Below are positions 33,877 to 34,437 of a stretch of DNA of 34,437 bases, in pieces. The notes beneath the pieces are model-generated. The model saw only the letters and a list, made by a program, of their open reading frames with translations. It did no database searches and was not told where the DNA came from. Source of the DNA: an uncultured Eubacterium sp. (GTDB lineage: Bacteria > Bacillota > Clostridia > Lachnospirales > Lachnospiraceae); NCBI GenBank assembly GCA_905236735.1, contig CAJOOU010000161.1, forward strand, positions 1 through 34,437. Reading direction: 5' to 3'. Made by a program: the position numbers and the translations under genes. The first letter of the stretch is position 1. Each line of letters starts with the position of its first letter.

Positions 33877-34437
33877 GTTGTCTGCGGTAATATCCGAAAG
33901 ACCGTGTCCGGTATTGTAGGAACTTATAAGGCTGACAGCGGCGCTTCGGGTGAGTTTTTCGCCGTCCTCATCGCAGAAAAGATAATCATCCGGCCGTCCC
34001 TCACGGTTTTCGAGATAGAGCTCTATAATAGGACCGAGAGCGGAATGAAGACGGATGGAAAGCTTTTGTCCGCCTTGCGTTGAAGTATGACAGATGTCCC
34101 CGTCTAAATCATTTATTTTGATGTTTAAAGCATCGTCAAGGTCTATTCCTGTGCGTATAACGAAATTTTGCACGGACCAGGCAGTAAATTCATCAAATGA
34201 GGTATCATTAAGGTCAGGCCAAGTTGTAAGACGCTCAAAGGCAGAAGGAGCGGTAAGGTCATTAGTCGGCTTAAAGTCTTTGAGTTGCGTAAATCCTTCA
34301 GAGGCTTCGACCTTTGCCAAAAAGTCGGAGTTACCTAAATTATCAAAGTCCCCAGGCGAGTCAAAGTCTTTGAGACGGTCAAAGTCTTTGGACGGGTCAA
34401 AGCCTTTAAGAGGGTCAAAGCCTTTAAGAGGGTCAAA
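33856..34437 (-). CDS. Partial CDS (5' end beyond window): hexapeptide-repeat region + C-terminal tyrosine-recombinase-like domain, apparently catalytically degenerate
   Basis: The frame stays open from the track start (TTG at 34320) to the window end, giving FDPLKG FDPLKG FDPSKD FDRLKD FDSPGD FDNLGNSDF LAKVEAS... The C-terminus reads IRTGIDLDDALNIKINDLDGD...GGQKLSIRLHSALGPIIELYLENREGRPDDYLFCDEDGEKLTRSAAVSLISSYNTGHGLSDITADNLKFIRA*. Confidence 0.7.
   Translation of the reverse strand, partial: FDPLKGFDPLKGFDPSKDFDRLKDFDSPGDFDNLGNSDFLAKVEASEGFTQLKDFKPTNDLTAPSAFERLTTWPDLNDTSFDEFTAWSVQNFVIRTGIDLDDALNIKINDLDGDICHTSTQGGQKLSIRLHSALGPIIELYLENREGRPDDYLFCDEDGEKLTRSAAVSLISSYNTGHGLSDITADNLKFIRA
34345..34437. 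repeat. 18-bp in-frame tandem repeat (gggtcaaagcctttaaga-type), continuing past the window end
   Basis: tcaaagtctttgagacgg tcaaagtctttggacggg tcaaagcctttaagaggg tcaaagcctttaagaggg tcaaa; encodes FDxLK(D/G) on the - strand. Confidence 0.9.

Noticed and set aside
34345-34437. CRISPR array at the right edge
   Set aside because: 18-bp unit is contiguous (no spacers), in-frame and encodes a hexapeptide repeat.

Overview
The window looks like a Firmicutes (probably Lachnospiraceae-like) surface-polysaccharide locus. From about 2.8 to 33.9 kb all genes lie on the + strand with tiny gaps or overlaps. The order is GT2, two giant tandem paralogous secreted multidomain proteins (about 2567 and 2913 aa), a sugar-phosphate transferase with two PGT-like domains (the first apparently degenerate), a PPP-family phosphatase, a GT-B transferase, a Wzx-type flippase, GT2, an EpsG-type polymerase, a methyltransferase, GT2, a pyruvyltransferase-family protein, a membrane vWA protein and GT4. 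At the left edge are a small protein behind a near-perfect sigma-28/SigD promoter and a divergent LytS-like histidine kinase / response regulator pair. At the right edge, on the - strand, is the C-terminal part of a protein that combines FDPLKG-like hexapeptide repeats with what reads as a catalytically degenerate tyrosine-recombinase fold. The main leads are: (1) giant paralogous surface proteins built into an EPS operon; (2) a 12-bp GAAA-capped hairpin burying the Shine-Dalgarno and start codon of the priming transferase; (3) the pseudo-PGT/PGT tandem fusion; (4) the hexapeptide-repeat/dead-recombinase protein cut by the window edge. All family calls were made by reading sequence motifs; no searches were run.
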